Source: Alphaproteobacteria bacterium
GTDB taxonomy: Bacteria > Myxococcota_A > UBA796 > CAJQPC01
Assembly: GCA_020632795.1 (NCBI GenBank)
Contig: JACKEV010000008.1
Coordinates: 881,452-945,451, forward strand
DNA length: 64,000 bases
Reading direction: 5' to 3'
This document shows, piece by piece, positions 42,301 to 49,590 of this stretch. A program made the position numbers and the translations under genes. Positions within the stretch are counted from its first letter, which is position 1; each line of letters opens with the position of its first letter. The notes beneath the pieces are model-generated. The model was not told the DNA's origin, made no database searches, and saw nothing but the letters and a program-made list of their open reading frames with translations.

Positions 42301-42538
42301 AGGTGTTCGTCGCCGTGTCGCCGGAGTCGCCCAGCTCACCGCAGTCCTCCAGCATCTGATCGCTCAGATCGATGAGGAACAGGATGTTCGGCGGCGCGGC
42401 CTCGGCGTTGGACAGGAACTCCTCGCCCGCCGAGCTGGACTGCGCCTGCGCGGGCAGACCGCTCACCAGCATCGCCGCGCAGAGCGCCGCGCTGCACACG
42501 GGGAGCAGGAGGGGAAGAATACGGGAGGGGGCGGACAT
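39362..42538 (-). CDS. pilY1: PilY1/PilC-type pilus tip and biogenesis protein
   Basis: 1058 residues. Signal peptide (CAAMLVSGLPAQAQ), an N-terminal von Willebrand A-like domain with NILFLIDLSDQML, then the C-terminal PilY1 beta-propeller: YWKLGDSPHSVPLVVGG, VVFVAANDGMLHAFRL near residue 560, LWAWIPAYTI, VVVVQQGKGGPVTLALDITD. Three calcium-type loops are visible (DTTDSDGDGCADD, DPDGDGVTG, DTDGDGIGD). PilY1 promotes type IV pilus extension and acts as adhesin. No minor pilin genes (PilVWX, FimTU) lie beside it, so it is a solitary copy. AAGGAG 7 bases before ATG 42538. Confidence 0.9.
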   Translation of the reverse strand: MSAPSRILPLLLPVCSAALCAAMLVSGLPAQAQSSSAGEEFLSNAEAAPPNILFLIDLSDQMLEDCGELGDSGDTATNTSGTTCLQDTLDAIDQLTQHYDWAYFGVIGTSDGNNRDYFEPIAPIGSSHAEISAALSSVSGSGTDTRNLAESLGEAYDYFGRASTGDSCDSYAQTSLVPGADFCGVPVQWACQETHVITITVDFPNDDRSASNITSGSSLSNDVKCNSGGITTGADRECLYDNAVHYAYNNDLRSDLSDTQNIVTHTVAIKVRGTSVAESLYGNASDQIGNEGIYTVANSGDEILGAITTVMSYIRSGFYSRSAPVVSADGEYIIFSFYEVTGNNPLAEGHIRAYGIDNDPLSVTYGEVQYDGPSQFGGADWDGGDLLVSRPVITSESNPDDRDGLGQRDIYTFVEEMMALSGEAIYNEGLNYHRMGFDYEFVDALANNPTYLDYFLDTTDSDGDGCADDLAFDFTKDGCTVDDEDMQALVDFVRGLPSSTFRYLDQTRGYWKLGDSPHSVPLVVGGRNDRYSIDPSYRNFLEDLEADEVPDVVFVAANDGMLHAFRLYDDPSTTTASTAFGSTEDADEAGEELWAWIPAYTIYRTRGESWSGGLTDMMWYGRTFLFDGSPVWEDVWIDGFVDGTPDGLRATDGSEWRRVVVVQQGKGGPVTLALDITDPEAPQFLWEQTNDTDYSAMGYTTSRPVIANVYNAESSDPSDYTDTYVAMWGGGRAVPYSSSTSAYYATSEANLYMWHIADDYWGSSSIGYTERGSNNHPESTSMSLDTDGDSADEYGYISGALAAVDVDSDGDVDVIYFPVTASYEPTDMSDPDGDGVTGLSDISDPGFTWMYKAIIDTSDVDNPSWCEFYDPYDYVSVRPEVYYAATTSWHMDGSLGVYWGTGTPYDRDSTDAGYLFAVKDETPLLCNTATPIDDCGSYGAYALDAGEGLTGDPIIYAGTLYFSTYVPAADRCSSGEGRIYGLAFEDCSNNMDTDGDGIGDAAYITVDGYPSSVTVSESGTLYFGTSNPDTSGNTAIGEITAVADPYLGTRTLGEREVF

Positions 42539-42695
42539 GTGGGGCTCCTTCATCGGACGCACCGGTGCCCCATTCTAAGTCGAAACACCCGAAATGGCGA
42601 GACATTCGATGTCCGGGGTGCCCCTTGAGGGCCCGGGGCGCGATCCATCCGCGCGTCCGCCAACCTGCCCTGCGCTCATCCCACACAGAGTGGGC

Positions 42696-44108
42696 TCAGA
42701 TCGCCATCCCGTACAGCCCATAGAGCAGCATCTTGGGGGAGATCGTCCGCAGATCGACGAGCTGCTTCTTGATCTGCTTGCGCCGCATGTAGAACCGCCG
42801 CAGCGCGTAGGCCTGCATGCGGATCAGCTCCTCGGGGTCGTAGCCCTGGGGGTGGTAGATGAGCCGGTCGGGGTCGGGGTTGAAGGTGGTGTAGTTCTCC
42901 CAGTCGTCCCGGAAGAGGTCCTTCTGCCACCGGTCCTCGAACAGCTTGCTGCCGGGGAAGGGCACGGTGATGGCGAACTTGGCGAAGTCGAGGTCCAGGT
43001 CCACCGCGAAGTCGATGGTCTCGCGGGTCAACTCCGGCGTCTCACCGGGCAGGCCGATCATGAACAGGCCCACGGTCTGGATGCCGGCGTCGTGGGCGTT
43101 GCGCACCCCCTCGCGCACCTTGTCGGTGGTCAGGGTCTTGTTGACGTTGCCCAGCAGGAGGTCCACCCCCGACTCGATCCCCATGAGCACCCGGCGGCAG
43201 CCGCCGTAGTACATCAGCTCGCAGGTCTCCTGGTCGAGGCGGTCCGCGCGGGTCTCGGAGAGCCACACGCACTGCTTGTCCAGACCACGCCGTACGATCT
43301 CCTCGCACAGGGGCTTGAGGTCCTTCTTGACCAGCGGGAAGATCGGGTCGATGAAGCCGATCTGCTTCACCCCGTAGCGGTCGACCAGATACTCATATTC
43401 GTCCACGATCTTGATGGGATCCCGCCGACGGTAGGTCTTGCCGCCGGTGTGGATGAGGGAGCAGTAGTCGCAGCGGTAGGGGCACCCCCGCGAGCCCGCC
43501 ATCGTCAGGATGGGCTTGGCGATGTCCGCGAAGGGCAGCAGTCCGTAGCGGTGGATCGGGAAGAGGTGCCAGGCGGGGTAGGGCAGGCTGTCGAGGTCCC
43601 GCAGCAGCGTGCGGGCCTTGTTGGTGACCGGCTCGCCGTCGGTGGTCTTCCAGGTCAGCCCGTCGATGCTGGAGAAGTCCACCTCCCCGGCGGCCAGGGC
43701 GTCGACCAGCTCGCACACGGTGTGCTCGCCGTCGTGGTGGACGCAGAAGTCCACGTCCAGATCCCGCACGATCTCCTTGCCGAACACATCCGCGTGGACC
43801 CCGCCCCAGATGTGCTTCGCTTCGGGTAGCGCCACCCGCAGCATCTTCACCAGCATCTCGCAGACCGGCGCGGAGGGGGTGAGCACGGTCATGCCGATGA
43901 GGTCGGGGCGGAAGCGGCGGGCGGCGTCGACGATGTCGGTGCCCGACAGCTTGTCGGCGAACATGTCGAGCGCCCGCACGGTGACGCCGTGGTGCTCCAG
44001 CGCGCCGGCGATGTAGGCCAGCCCGGTGGGGGGCATGGGCTCAAGCAGCCCGGCGAAGCGGCCGAGCTTCTGGAGGTTCATGGCGGGGTTGATGAGCAGG
44101 ACGCGCAA
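42696..44108 (-). CDS. B12-binding-domain radical SAM enzyme
   Basis: 470 residues. N-terminal cobalamin-binding domain (MRVLLINPAM, PPTGLAYIAGALEHHG; about 1-140) and a radical SAM domain with cluster Cys in GCPYRCDYCSL near residue 190, then MGIESGVDLLLGN and FMIGLPGETPE in the barrel. Class B radical SAM enzymes of this layout methylate or rearrange unreactive carbons (e.g. HpnJ, BchE). It has no operon partner; the substrate is unknown. TTG start with a strong GGAGGG in front. Confidence 0.85.
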   Translation of the reverse strand: MRVLLINPAMNLQKLGRFAGLLEPMPPTGLAYIAGALEHHGVTVRALDMFADKLSGTDIVDAARRFRPDLIGMTVLTPSAPVCEMLVKMLRVALPEAKHIWGGVHADVFGKEIVRDLDVDFCVHHDGEHTVCELVDALAAGEVDFSSIDGLTWKTTDGEPVTNKARTLLRDLDSLPYPAWHLFPIHRYGLLPFADIAKPILTMAGSRGCPYRCDYCSLIHTGGKTYRRRDPIKIVDEYEYLVDRYGVKQIGFIDPIFPLVKKDLKPLCEEIVRRGLDKQCVWLSETRADRLDQETCELMYYGGCRRVLMGIESGVDLLLGNVNKTLTTDKVREGVRNAHDAGIQTVGLFMIGLPGETPELTRETIDFAVDLDLDFAKFAITVPFPGSKLFEDRWQKDLFRDDWENYTTFNPDPDRLIYHPQGYDPEELIRMQAYALRRFYMRRKQIKKQLVDLRTISPKMLLYGLYGMAI

Positions 44109-44172
44109 GGGGCCCTCCGGGGAGCGGGTGACTCAAGTTACCCTTGACTCGCTTGGGGGAGCAACGGGGGTT

Positions 44173-44817
44173 TCACACGTCGGCGGCCGGCAGCCGTCGC
44201 AGCCCGAAGCGGTGGACCTCCAGGCCGTCCTGCGCGCAGCGCCACTCCCTCCGGGAGCGGGCGTCGATGGCGGGTCGGGCCGCCCAGGCCAGCGGATCCG
44301 GCGCCAGCGTCGGGCAGGAGGCCAGGGCTTCGGCGACGGCGGCGGCGATCTCGTCGACGTCGGTCGCGATGATCAGCGCGCCGCCCGGGCGCAGGGCGCG
44401 GGCCACGTCCGCGACGAAGGGGGGCGTGAGCAGCAGGCGCTTCGCCCGCAGCTTCGGGTCCCACCACGGGGTGGGGAAGAGCACCTCCACCACGTCGAGG
44501 CAGGCCGGCGGGGTCACCGTGGCCAGGGCGGTGCGGGCGTCCACCCGCCAGGGCAGCAGGTTCGTCAGGCCACGGGTGGCCCGGATCCGCTCCACCTGGG
44601 TCACCCGGCGCCGCCGCACCTCCATCCCGACCACCTGCCAGCCCGGCCAGCGCGCCGCCGTGGCCGCCAGGCGGCGGCCGTGGTCGAAGCCGATCTCCAG
44701 CAGCACCGGGGCGTTCCGCCGCAGCGCGGCACGCCACGCAGCCACCTCAGCGGCATATCGGGGCTGCTCCAGCAGGCGGCTGCCGTTGAGGGCGCCGGGG
44801 ATGTCGCGGCGGGTCAT
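44173..44817 (-). CDS. trmB: tRNA (guanine-N7-)-methyltransferase
   Basis: 214 residues. SAM-binding motif LLEIGFDHGRRLAA, the TrmB motif VVGMEVRRRRV, and FPTPWWDPKLRAKRLLL, the family's P-W-x-K-x-R-x2-R-R active-site loop, then LIIATDVDEIA. It methylates N7 of G46 in tRNA using S-adenosylmethionine. ATG 44817 with AGGAG 6 bases upstream. The surrounding genes are unrelated. Confidence 0.8.
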   Translation of the reverse strand: MTRRDIPGALNGSRLLEQPRYAAEVAAWRAALRRNAPVLLEIGFDHGRRLAATAARWPGWQVVGMEVRRRRVTQVERIRATRGLTNLLPWRVDARTALATVTPPACLDVVEVLFPTPWWDPKLRAKRLLLTPPFVADVARALRPGGALIIATDVDEIAAAVAEALASCPTLAPDPLAWAARPAIDARSRREWRCAQDGLEVHRFGLRRLPAADV

Positions 44818-44844
44818 GCGGGCTCCTATCCTACACTTCCCCTC

Positions 44845-45108
44845 ATGCACCTCGTCCTCAGCGCGATCCTGCCCGGCCGACGGCCTCGCTCGGTCTGGGG
44901 GCTGCCCTTTCCGGCCTGGGTGCGGGTGGTCCTGGGGCTCTCCTTCATCCTGGCGCGTCCCCTGTGCTGGGTGGTGGCCCGGGGGCCGCTGTCCCGGAGC
45001 GCGGACGCGCTGGTGCAGCGGATGGAGCATCACCCCTCGGCGGCGCTGCGGGGCCTGCTCCAGTGGTGGAAGCTGGTGGCGCTGACGACGGCGGACCCGC
45101 CATGCTAG
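44845..45108 (+). CDS. Small membrane protein of unknown function
   Basis: 87 residues with one central hydrophobic helix (WVRVVLGLSFILARPLCWVV) between basic flanks. The stop (TAG) overlaps the start of the GMC oxidoreductase by seven bases, so it is probably a translationally coupled small partner, for example a membrane anchor. No clear ribosome binding site. I do not recognise a family. Confidence 0.55.
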   Translation: MHLVLSAILPGRRPRSVWGLPFPAWVRVVLGLSFILARPLCWVVARGPLSRSADALVQRMEHHPSAALRGLLQWWKLVALTTADPPC

Positions 45109-46502
45109 GCGAGCTGCTGGACGGCGCCCCGCGCGACGTGGACCTCTACGCCGAGGCCGTGGTGGTGGGCTCGGGCGCAGGCGGGGCCACCTGCGCGCGC
45201 TGGCTGGCCGCCGGAGGCCGCCGCGTGGTCGTGGTCGAGGAGGGCCCCCCGCCGACCCCGGGCCGCGACACCCTCGACGCCTTGAGCCGTCTCTACCGGG
45301 ACGCCGGGGCCAGCACCACCCTGAGCCGCGAGCCCATGCCGCTGCTCCAGGGGCGCTGCGTGGGCGGCACCACCGTGGTCAACGGCGCCATCCAGGTGCC
45401 GCTGCCTCGGGACGTCTGGGCGGGTTGGCCCGAACCCTTCCAGCGCCTGGCGCCCTGGGAGCGGCTGGAGGCCGCCCGCGCCCGGATGGAGGAGGAGCTT
45501 TCCGTGAGGCCGACGCCATCGGCCTTGTGGGGGGGCGGGGCGCTGATGGGCCGGGCCCTGGCCGACGCCCGGCCCATCCACCGCAACGCCCCCGGCTGCG
45601 TGGGGCACGGCCGCTGCTACATGGGCTGCCCCGAGGGCGGTAAGGCCAGCGCCGACCGCGCCCTGCTGCCCCGGGCGATGGACGACGGGGCCCTCGTGGT
45701 GGCCCGCTGCCGTGTAGCGCAGGTGCGCATCACCGGCGGGCGGGCCCGGGGGGTCCTGGGACGCTTCGAGAGCGGCGCCAGGCTGCGCGTGGAGGCCCCG
45801 CTGGTCGTGCTGGCAGCCGGCGCCGTGCACACCCCGTGGCTGCTGCGCCGCAGCGGCGTGAGGGGGCAGGGGCGGGGCTTCATGGCCCACCCGGGGGCCG
45901 GTGTCGCGGGCCTCTTCCCCGAGCCGCTGCCCCAGGGCGGCACCCAGACCTGGGAGTACCTCGCCGAGCGCGCGCGGGGCTGGAAGCTGGAGACGATGCA
46001 GAGCGTCGGGGCCTTCAAGGCGGTGAAGGTCCCCGGGGTAGGGGCCAGGCTGGCGGAGCGCCTCGCCCGGCTCGACGCGGTGGCGATGTGGGGGGTGGCC
46101 TGCCGGGCGGAGGCCACCGGGCGGGTCTGGCCGGGCCCCGTGGTGCGCTACAGCCCGACCCGGCGGGACCGGCAGGTGCTGCTGGAGGGGGTCTCCAGGG
46201 CAGCGGAGGCCATGCTGGAGGCCGGGGCGGTGGAGGTCTGGCCGGGGGTCCACGGCGCGCCGGCGGTCATCACCACCCGGGACGAGGCCCGCGCGCTGGC
46301 GACCGTGGCGCCAGAGCGGGGCGTGGTCCCGATGGTGGCCACGCACCTGTTCGGCGGGACCCGGGTGGGGCCGCGCTTCGAGGTGGCGGGCATCCGCGGC
46401 CTGGTGGCTGCAGACGCCTCGATCTTCCCCAGCAACACCGGGGTGAACCCGATGAACAGCATCACCGCGATGGCCACCGTGGTGGCCGAGGCGTGGAGCT
46501 GA
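45102..46502 (+). CDS. GMC family FAD-dependent oxidoreductase
   Basis: 466 residues. N-terminal FAD motif VVVGSGAGGATCARWLAAGG (G-x-G-x2-G) near residue 21, then GGTTVVNGAIQVPLP typical of the flavin-attachment area. Also CVGHGRCYMGCPEGGKASAD, a Cys-rich insert found in the cholesterol oxidase/dehydrogenase branch and in Ndh-like GMC proteins. The C-terminus has THLFGGTRVGP and the GMC signature-2-like VADASIFPSNTGVNPMNSI. It oxidises an alcohol with FAD; substrate unknown, sterol or polyol possible. Starts inside the small membrane-protein gene. Confidence 0.8.
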   Translation: MLGELLDGAPRDVDLYAEAVVVGSGAGGATCARWLAAGGRRVVVVEEGPPPTPGRDTLDALSRLYRDAGASTTLSREPMPLLQGRCVGGTTVVNGAIQVPLPRDVWAGWPEPFQRLAPWERLEAARARMEEELSVRPTPSALWGGGALMGRALADARPIHRNAPGCVGHGRCYMGCPEGGKASADRALLPRAMDDGALVVARCRVAQVRITGGRARGVLGRFESGARLRVEAPLVVLAAGAVHTPWLLRRSGVRGQGRGFMAHPGAGVAGLFPEPLPQGGTQTWEYLAERARGWKLETMQSVGAFKAVKVPGVGARLAERLARLDAVAMWGVACRAEATGRVWPGPVVRYSPTRRDRQVLLEGVSRAAEAMLEAGAVEVWPGVHGAPAVITTRDEARALATVAPERGVVPMVATHLFGGTRVGPRFEVAGIRGLVAADASIFPSNTGVNPMNSITAMATVVAEAWS

Positions 46503-46516
46503 GGGCCCGCAGGTCG

Positions 46517-47170
46517 CTACTTCTTGTTGGTCTTCATGGTCCCGCGCACGCTGACCAGACCGCCGGTCGCGCCGGGGATGGCGCCGCGCAGGTAGACGAG
46601 GTTCTTCTCGGGGTCGACCTTCGCGACGAGCAGGTTCATCACGGTGACCCGCTTGTTGCCCATCTGGCCGGACATCCGGGTGCCCTTGGCGACGTGGCCC
46701 GGGGTGAGGCGGGTGCCGATGGAGCCGCCGTGGCGGAAGAACTCGTGGGTGCCGTGGCTGCGCAGGAAGCCGCGGAAGTTGTGCCGCTTCATGACGCCGG
46801 AGTAGCCCTTGCCCTTGGAGGTACCGATCACGTCGACCCGCTGGCCGACCTGGAAGACGTCACCGACCGTGATCTGCTGCCCCACGGTGTAGCCGGACAC
46901 GTCGCCCATGCGGAACTCGCGGACGTGCTGCTTGGGGGTGGCCCCGGCCTTGTCGAAGTGGCCCTTCTGGGGCTTGGTGATCCGGTGCTCCTTCTGCTCG
47001 CCGAAGCCGACCTGGATCGCGTTGTAGCCGTCCTTGGTGGCGCCGGTCTTGACCTGCAGCACGGTGCAGGGGCCGGCCTCGATGACGGTGCAGGGGACGA
47101 CGTTGCCGTCCTCGTTGAAGAACTGGGTCATGCCGACCTTGCGGCCGAGCAGGCCAGGGTTCTTGTTCAT
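46517..47170 (-). CDS. rplC: 50S ribosomal protein L3
   Basis: 217 residues, complete. Begins LLGRKVGMTQFFNEDGNVVPCTVI and has the loop RHGGSIGTRLTPG, KGTRMSGQMGNKRVTVMNL that lines the peptidyl-transferase centre. L3 is an early-assembly core protein of the large subunit. Normally rplC follows rpsJ and precedes rplD in the S10 operon; here its neighbours are a GMC oxidoreductase and a lipoprotein, so it is isolated. GGAGGACAGC ahead of ATG 47170. A 198-base leader lies upstream. Confidence 0.95.
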   Translation of the reverse strand: MNKNPGLLGRKVGMTQFFNEDGNVVPCTVIEAGPCTVLQVKTGATKDGYNAIQVGFGEQKEHRITKPQKGHFDKAGATPKQHVREFRMGDVSGYTVGQQITVGDVFQVGQRVDVIGTSKGKGYSGVMKRHNFRGFLRSHGTHEFFRHGGSIGTRLTPGHVAKGTRMSGQMGNKRVTVMNLLVAKVDPEKNLVYLRGAIPGATGGLVSVRGTMKTNKK

Positions 47171-47368
47171 GCTGTCCTCCGCATTGGATGACGACCGCTT
47201 GGAGGCCGCCTTCTTACGGTTGGGGGTGAAGGGCGCCGCCCGTTGAGGCGCCTCGGAGCCCCTGGGAGGTAACGTGGGGGTGCGGGCGACGCAAGCCGGG
47301 ATACGATGCCGGGGACCGAGCTTCACGCCGGGCCCGGTGGCTGAGACCGCACGGCGGGCAGGGGCCGC

Positions 47369-48553
47369 CTACAGCGTCAGACCGGAAAGCCCGATGTCCG
47401 TCGGCGAGTCGTAGGTGTGGTTCCAGGTGATGCGCATGTAGTTGCTGATGCCCGGCAGCGCGAGGTCGATGCTCTGGGCGGACGAGCGGTAGATGACCGT
47501 GACAGTGACGCTGTCAAAGGGCGCGATCGTCCTGGGGTTCGAGCCCCACCCCTGCAGCGAGAAGGTCCCCGCTGCGCCCTCGCCGTTGAGGTCGTTGAAG
47601 ACCTCCACCGACGAGATCGTCATGTCCTGATCGCCCTCGTTGATGAGCTGGAAGTCGTGCTCCGTCCCGGCGAAGAAGTTGAAGTCCACGCTGCTGTTAG
47701 GGGCGATCACCTGCCCGTCGACAAGGACCGTCAGGATGGGCTGACAGATCGTACAGCTCTGATACCCCTGCCCCCCCATCTGGATCGCGATCTCCGGGTG
47801 CTCCGGGTCACTGCTGACCACGGTGACCGTGCCGCTGCTGACGACCTCCTGCGTGGGCGTGTAGGTGACCGTGGCCGCCTTGGAGTTGCCCGCACCCAGG
47901 ATGTAGGGCAGCGAGAACTCACCGCCCCAGCCGAACACCGCGTCGCTGGAGCGGAACGACTGGATGGCGACGTCGGAGGTGCCGTTGTTGGTGAGGAGGA
48001 TGTCGCCGGTGGCGGACTGGCCGATGTCGATGGTGCCGAAGTCGAAGCGGGTGGGGTTGACGACCAGGGCCGGGCCGCCGCTGCTGCCGGTGTCGTCGCC
48101 GCCGCCGCCGCCCGCGCCGGTGCCGGCGAGGGCGACCTCGACGCGCTCGGCGTCCACCGCGTCGGTCTCCAGGATGAGCGTGTCCTCGAACTCGCCGGCC
48201 GCGTTCGGGGAGAAGCGCAGGCTCAGGACCTGCTCGTTGCCCGGATCGATGTCCCCCACCAGGGTGCTGGTGATCTCGAAGCGCTCGCCGCCGCTGATCG
48301 ACACCCCGAGCAGCTCGATGACCTCCTCGCCCTCGTTGGTGAGGACCAGGTCCTCCGTGGCGCTCTGGCCCGGGTCCACCTCGCCGAAGTCCACGGTGCT
48401 GCGGGACAGGACCAGCGCGCCGTAGGCCTGGGGCTCGGCGGTGTCGTCCAGGGTCACCCCGGGATCCTCGTCCTTCACCGGGATGGTGTCGAGGCCGTAG
48501 CAGGCGGTCGTGGCGGTGAGCGAGACCAGGGCGAGCGTGAGCGGGACGCGCAT
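47369..48553 (-). CDS. Choice-of-anchor/HYDIN-like Ig domain lipoprotein
   Basis: 394 residues. Lipobox ATTAC (Tyr at +2). Two or three HYDIN/ASPM-like domains: VLSRSTVDFGEVDPGQSATEDLVLTNEG and VVNPTRFDFGTIDIGQSATGDILLTNNG repeat the same opening, linked by a GTGAGGGGGDD stretch; then a C-terminal domain with CTICQP. Such domains are common in secreted and surface proteins. Same strand as rplC but separated by 198 bases, so probably independent. Confidence 0.75.
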   Translation of the reverse strand: MRVPLTLALVSLTATTACYGLDTIPVKDEDPGVTLDDTAEPQAYGALVLSRSTVDFGEVDPGQSATEDLVLTNEGEEVIELLGVSISGGERFEITSTLVGDIDPGNEQVLSLRFSPNAAGEFEDTLILETDAVDAERVEVALAGTGAGGGGGDDTGSSGGPALVVNPTRFDFGTIDIGQSATGDILLTNNGTSDVAIQSFRSSDAVFGWGGEFSLPYILGAGNSKAATVTYTPTQEVVSSGTVTVVSSDPEHPEIAIQMGGQGYQSCTICQPILTVLVDGQVIAPNSSVDFNFFAGTEHDFQLINEGDQDMTISSVEVFNDLNGEGAAGTFSLQGWGSNPRTIAPFDSVTVTVIYRSSAQSIDLALPGISNYMRITWNHTYDSPTDIGLSGLTL

Positions 48554-48638
48554 GGCGACAGACCTCCGAACTAAGGGGACGTCATCATACTCCGGAATCT
48601 GTCCGATCGGCCAACGCGCTCACCTCAAGATCACAAAC

Positions 48639-48665
48639 GCCCCATCGGGGATGCCGATGGGGCGC
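48639..48665 (-). terminator. Intrinsic terminator after the GltH-like gene
   Basis: An 11-bp perfect stem (cgccccatcgg / ccgatggggcg) with a 5-base loop lies 22 bases beyond the stop of the GltH-like gene and is followed on the minus strand by GTTTGTG. It closes the Glt/Nfs-like locus. Confidence 0.75.
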
Positions 48666-48686
48666 GGATCTCGGGAGGGGAAAGCC

Positions 48687-49433
48687 TCAGAACGTGTACT
48701 TGAGGTAGCCCGTGCCGTTGAGGCCGAGGTCGAACCCGAACGCGTAGAACACGTCGATGTCAGCGCCCACGGAGAAGTGGGCCAGCTTGGAGTAGTACTC
48801 GAAGGTGGGGCCGAACAGACCCACCGGGTGCGGGGAGCCGTGGTAGCCCGGGTCCTGGGGGAGGCCCCACTCGCGGGTGAGCACGTCGGCCTGGTAGCGC
48901 TCCTCGTCCATCAGCAGAGGGGAGAAGAGGACGCCCCCCCCCAGCCGCAGGCCGATGCCGAAGCGGCGGTTGGGGTAGATGGAGTACTCGCCAGCGACCT
49001 GGAGGGTGTAGGTGCGGAGGTCGCCCTGGATGCAGGGGGCCGCGCCGCCCACCATGCGGCAGCCGAGGTCGGCCTGCAGCTCATAGTGCATGCCGTTGTG
49101 GATGCCCTGGTAGAAGGACAGCTCCACCGCCGCGGAGTTCTTCTCGCGGTCAAGAACGTCCTTTCCGAGGGAGAGGCCCACCGAGGTGCCCGCGTTCACG
49201 AAGCCCCGGAAGTCGAGCAGGTAGCCGGCCCCGCCAGCGTTGGCCTTGGCGTACCAGCCCTTGGTGACCTCCTTGATCTCGCCGGAGGCCGAGCGGCGGC
49301 TGTTGGACTTCCCCCGATCATCATCCCGATTCTCGTCCCGATCCAGATCATCGACGCCGTCCTGGGCGTAGGCAGCTGCAGAGAAGGTGGCAGGGGCCGC
49401 GATCAGCAGGGTGAACAGCAGAGTCTGCTTCAT
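48687..49433 (-). CDS. gltH: Outer-membrane barrel, GltH/CglE-like
   Basis: 248 residues. Signal peptide (LLIAAPATFSAAAYAQ), a short acidic/basic linker (DRDENRDDDRGK) and a beta-barrel with many short amphipathic strands (VTKGWYAKANAGG, YLLDFRGFVNAGTSVGLSLGKD, SFYQGIHNG, YLKYTF end). It resembles the GltH/CglE protein of the Myxococcus gliding machine and NfsH of the spore-coat machine; I rely on position, length and pattern for this. A 157-base gap with a strong terminator separates it from the GltG-like gene, so it may have its own promoter. Start ATG 49433 has GAGG 6 bases upstream. Confidence 0.65.
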   Translation of the reverse strand: MKQTLLFTLLIAAPATFSAAAYAQDGVDDLDRDENRDDDRGKSNSRRSASGEIKEVTKGWYAKANAGGAGYLLDFRGFVNAGTSVGLSLGKDVLDREKNSAAVELSFYQGIHNGMHYELQADLGCRMVGGAAPCIQGDLRTYTLQVAGEYSIYPNRRFGIGLRLGGGVLFSPLLMDEERYQADVLTREWGLPQDPGYHGSPHPVGLFGPTFEYYSKLAHFSVGADIDVFYAFGFDLGLNGTGYLKYTF

Positions 49434-49541
49434 GATGACCTCAACAGAGGGGTTCCTCGGACGGCGTGTTGTAACACATCCAGGAGGGGGGCAGGGCGAG
49501 CGGGTGTGGGAGGAGTGCAAATCGTCTTCGGTCTGACGCAA

Positions 49542-49571
49542 GAGTCCCGGCCAGGGGGCTGGCCGGGACTC
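49542..49571 (-). terminator. Strong hairpin between GltG- and GltH-like genes
   Basis: A 13-bp perfect stem (gagtcccggccag / ctggccgggactc) with a 4-base loop, 19 bases beyond the GltG-like stop. On the minus strand it is followed by TTGCGTC. Either a terminator or an attenuator that lowers expression of the last gene. Confidence 0.7.
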
Positions 49572-49590
49572 GTTCGCGGAAGGGAGGAGC

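Noticed and set aside
47171..47368. Riboswitch or S10-type leader before rplC
   Set aside because: No convincing conserved structure could be seen by eye; left as an unexplained leader.
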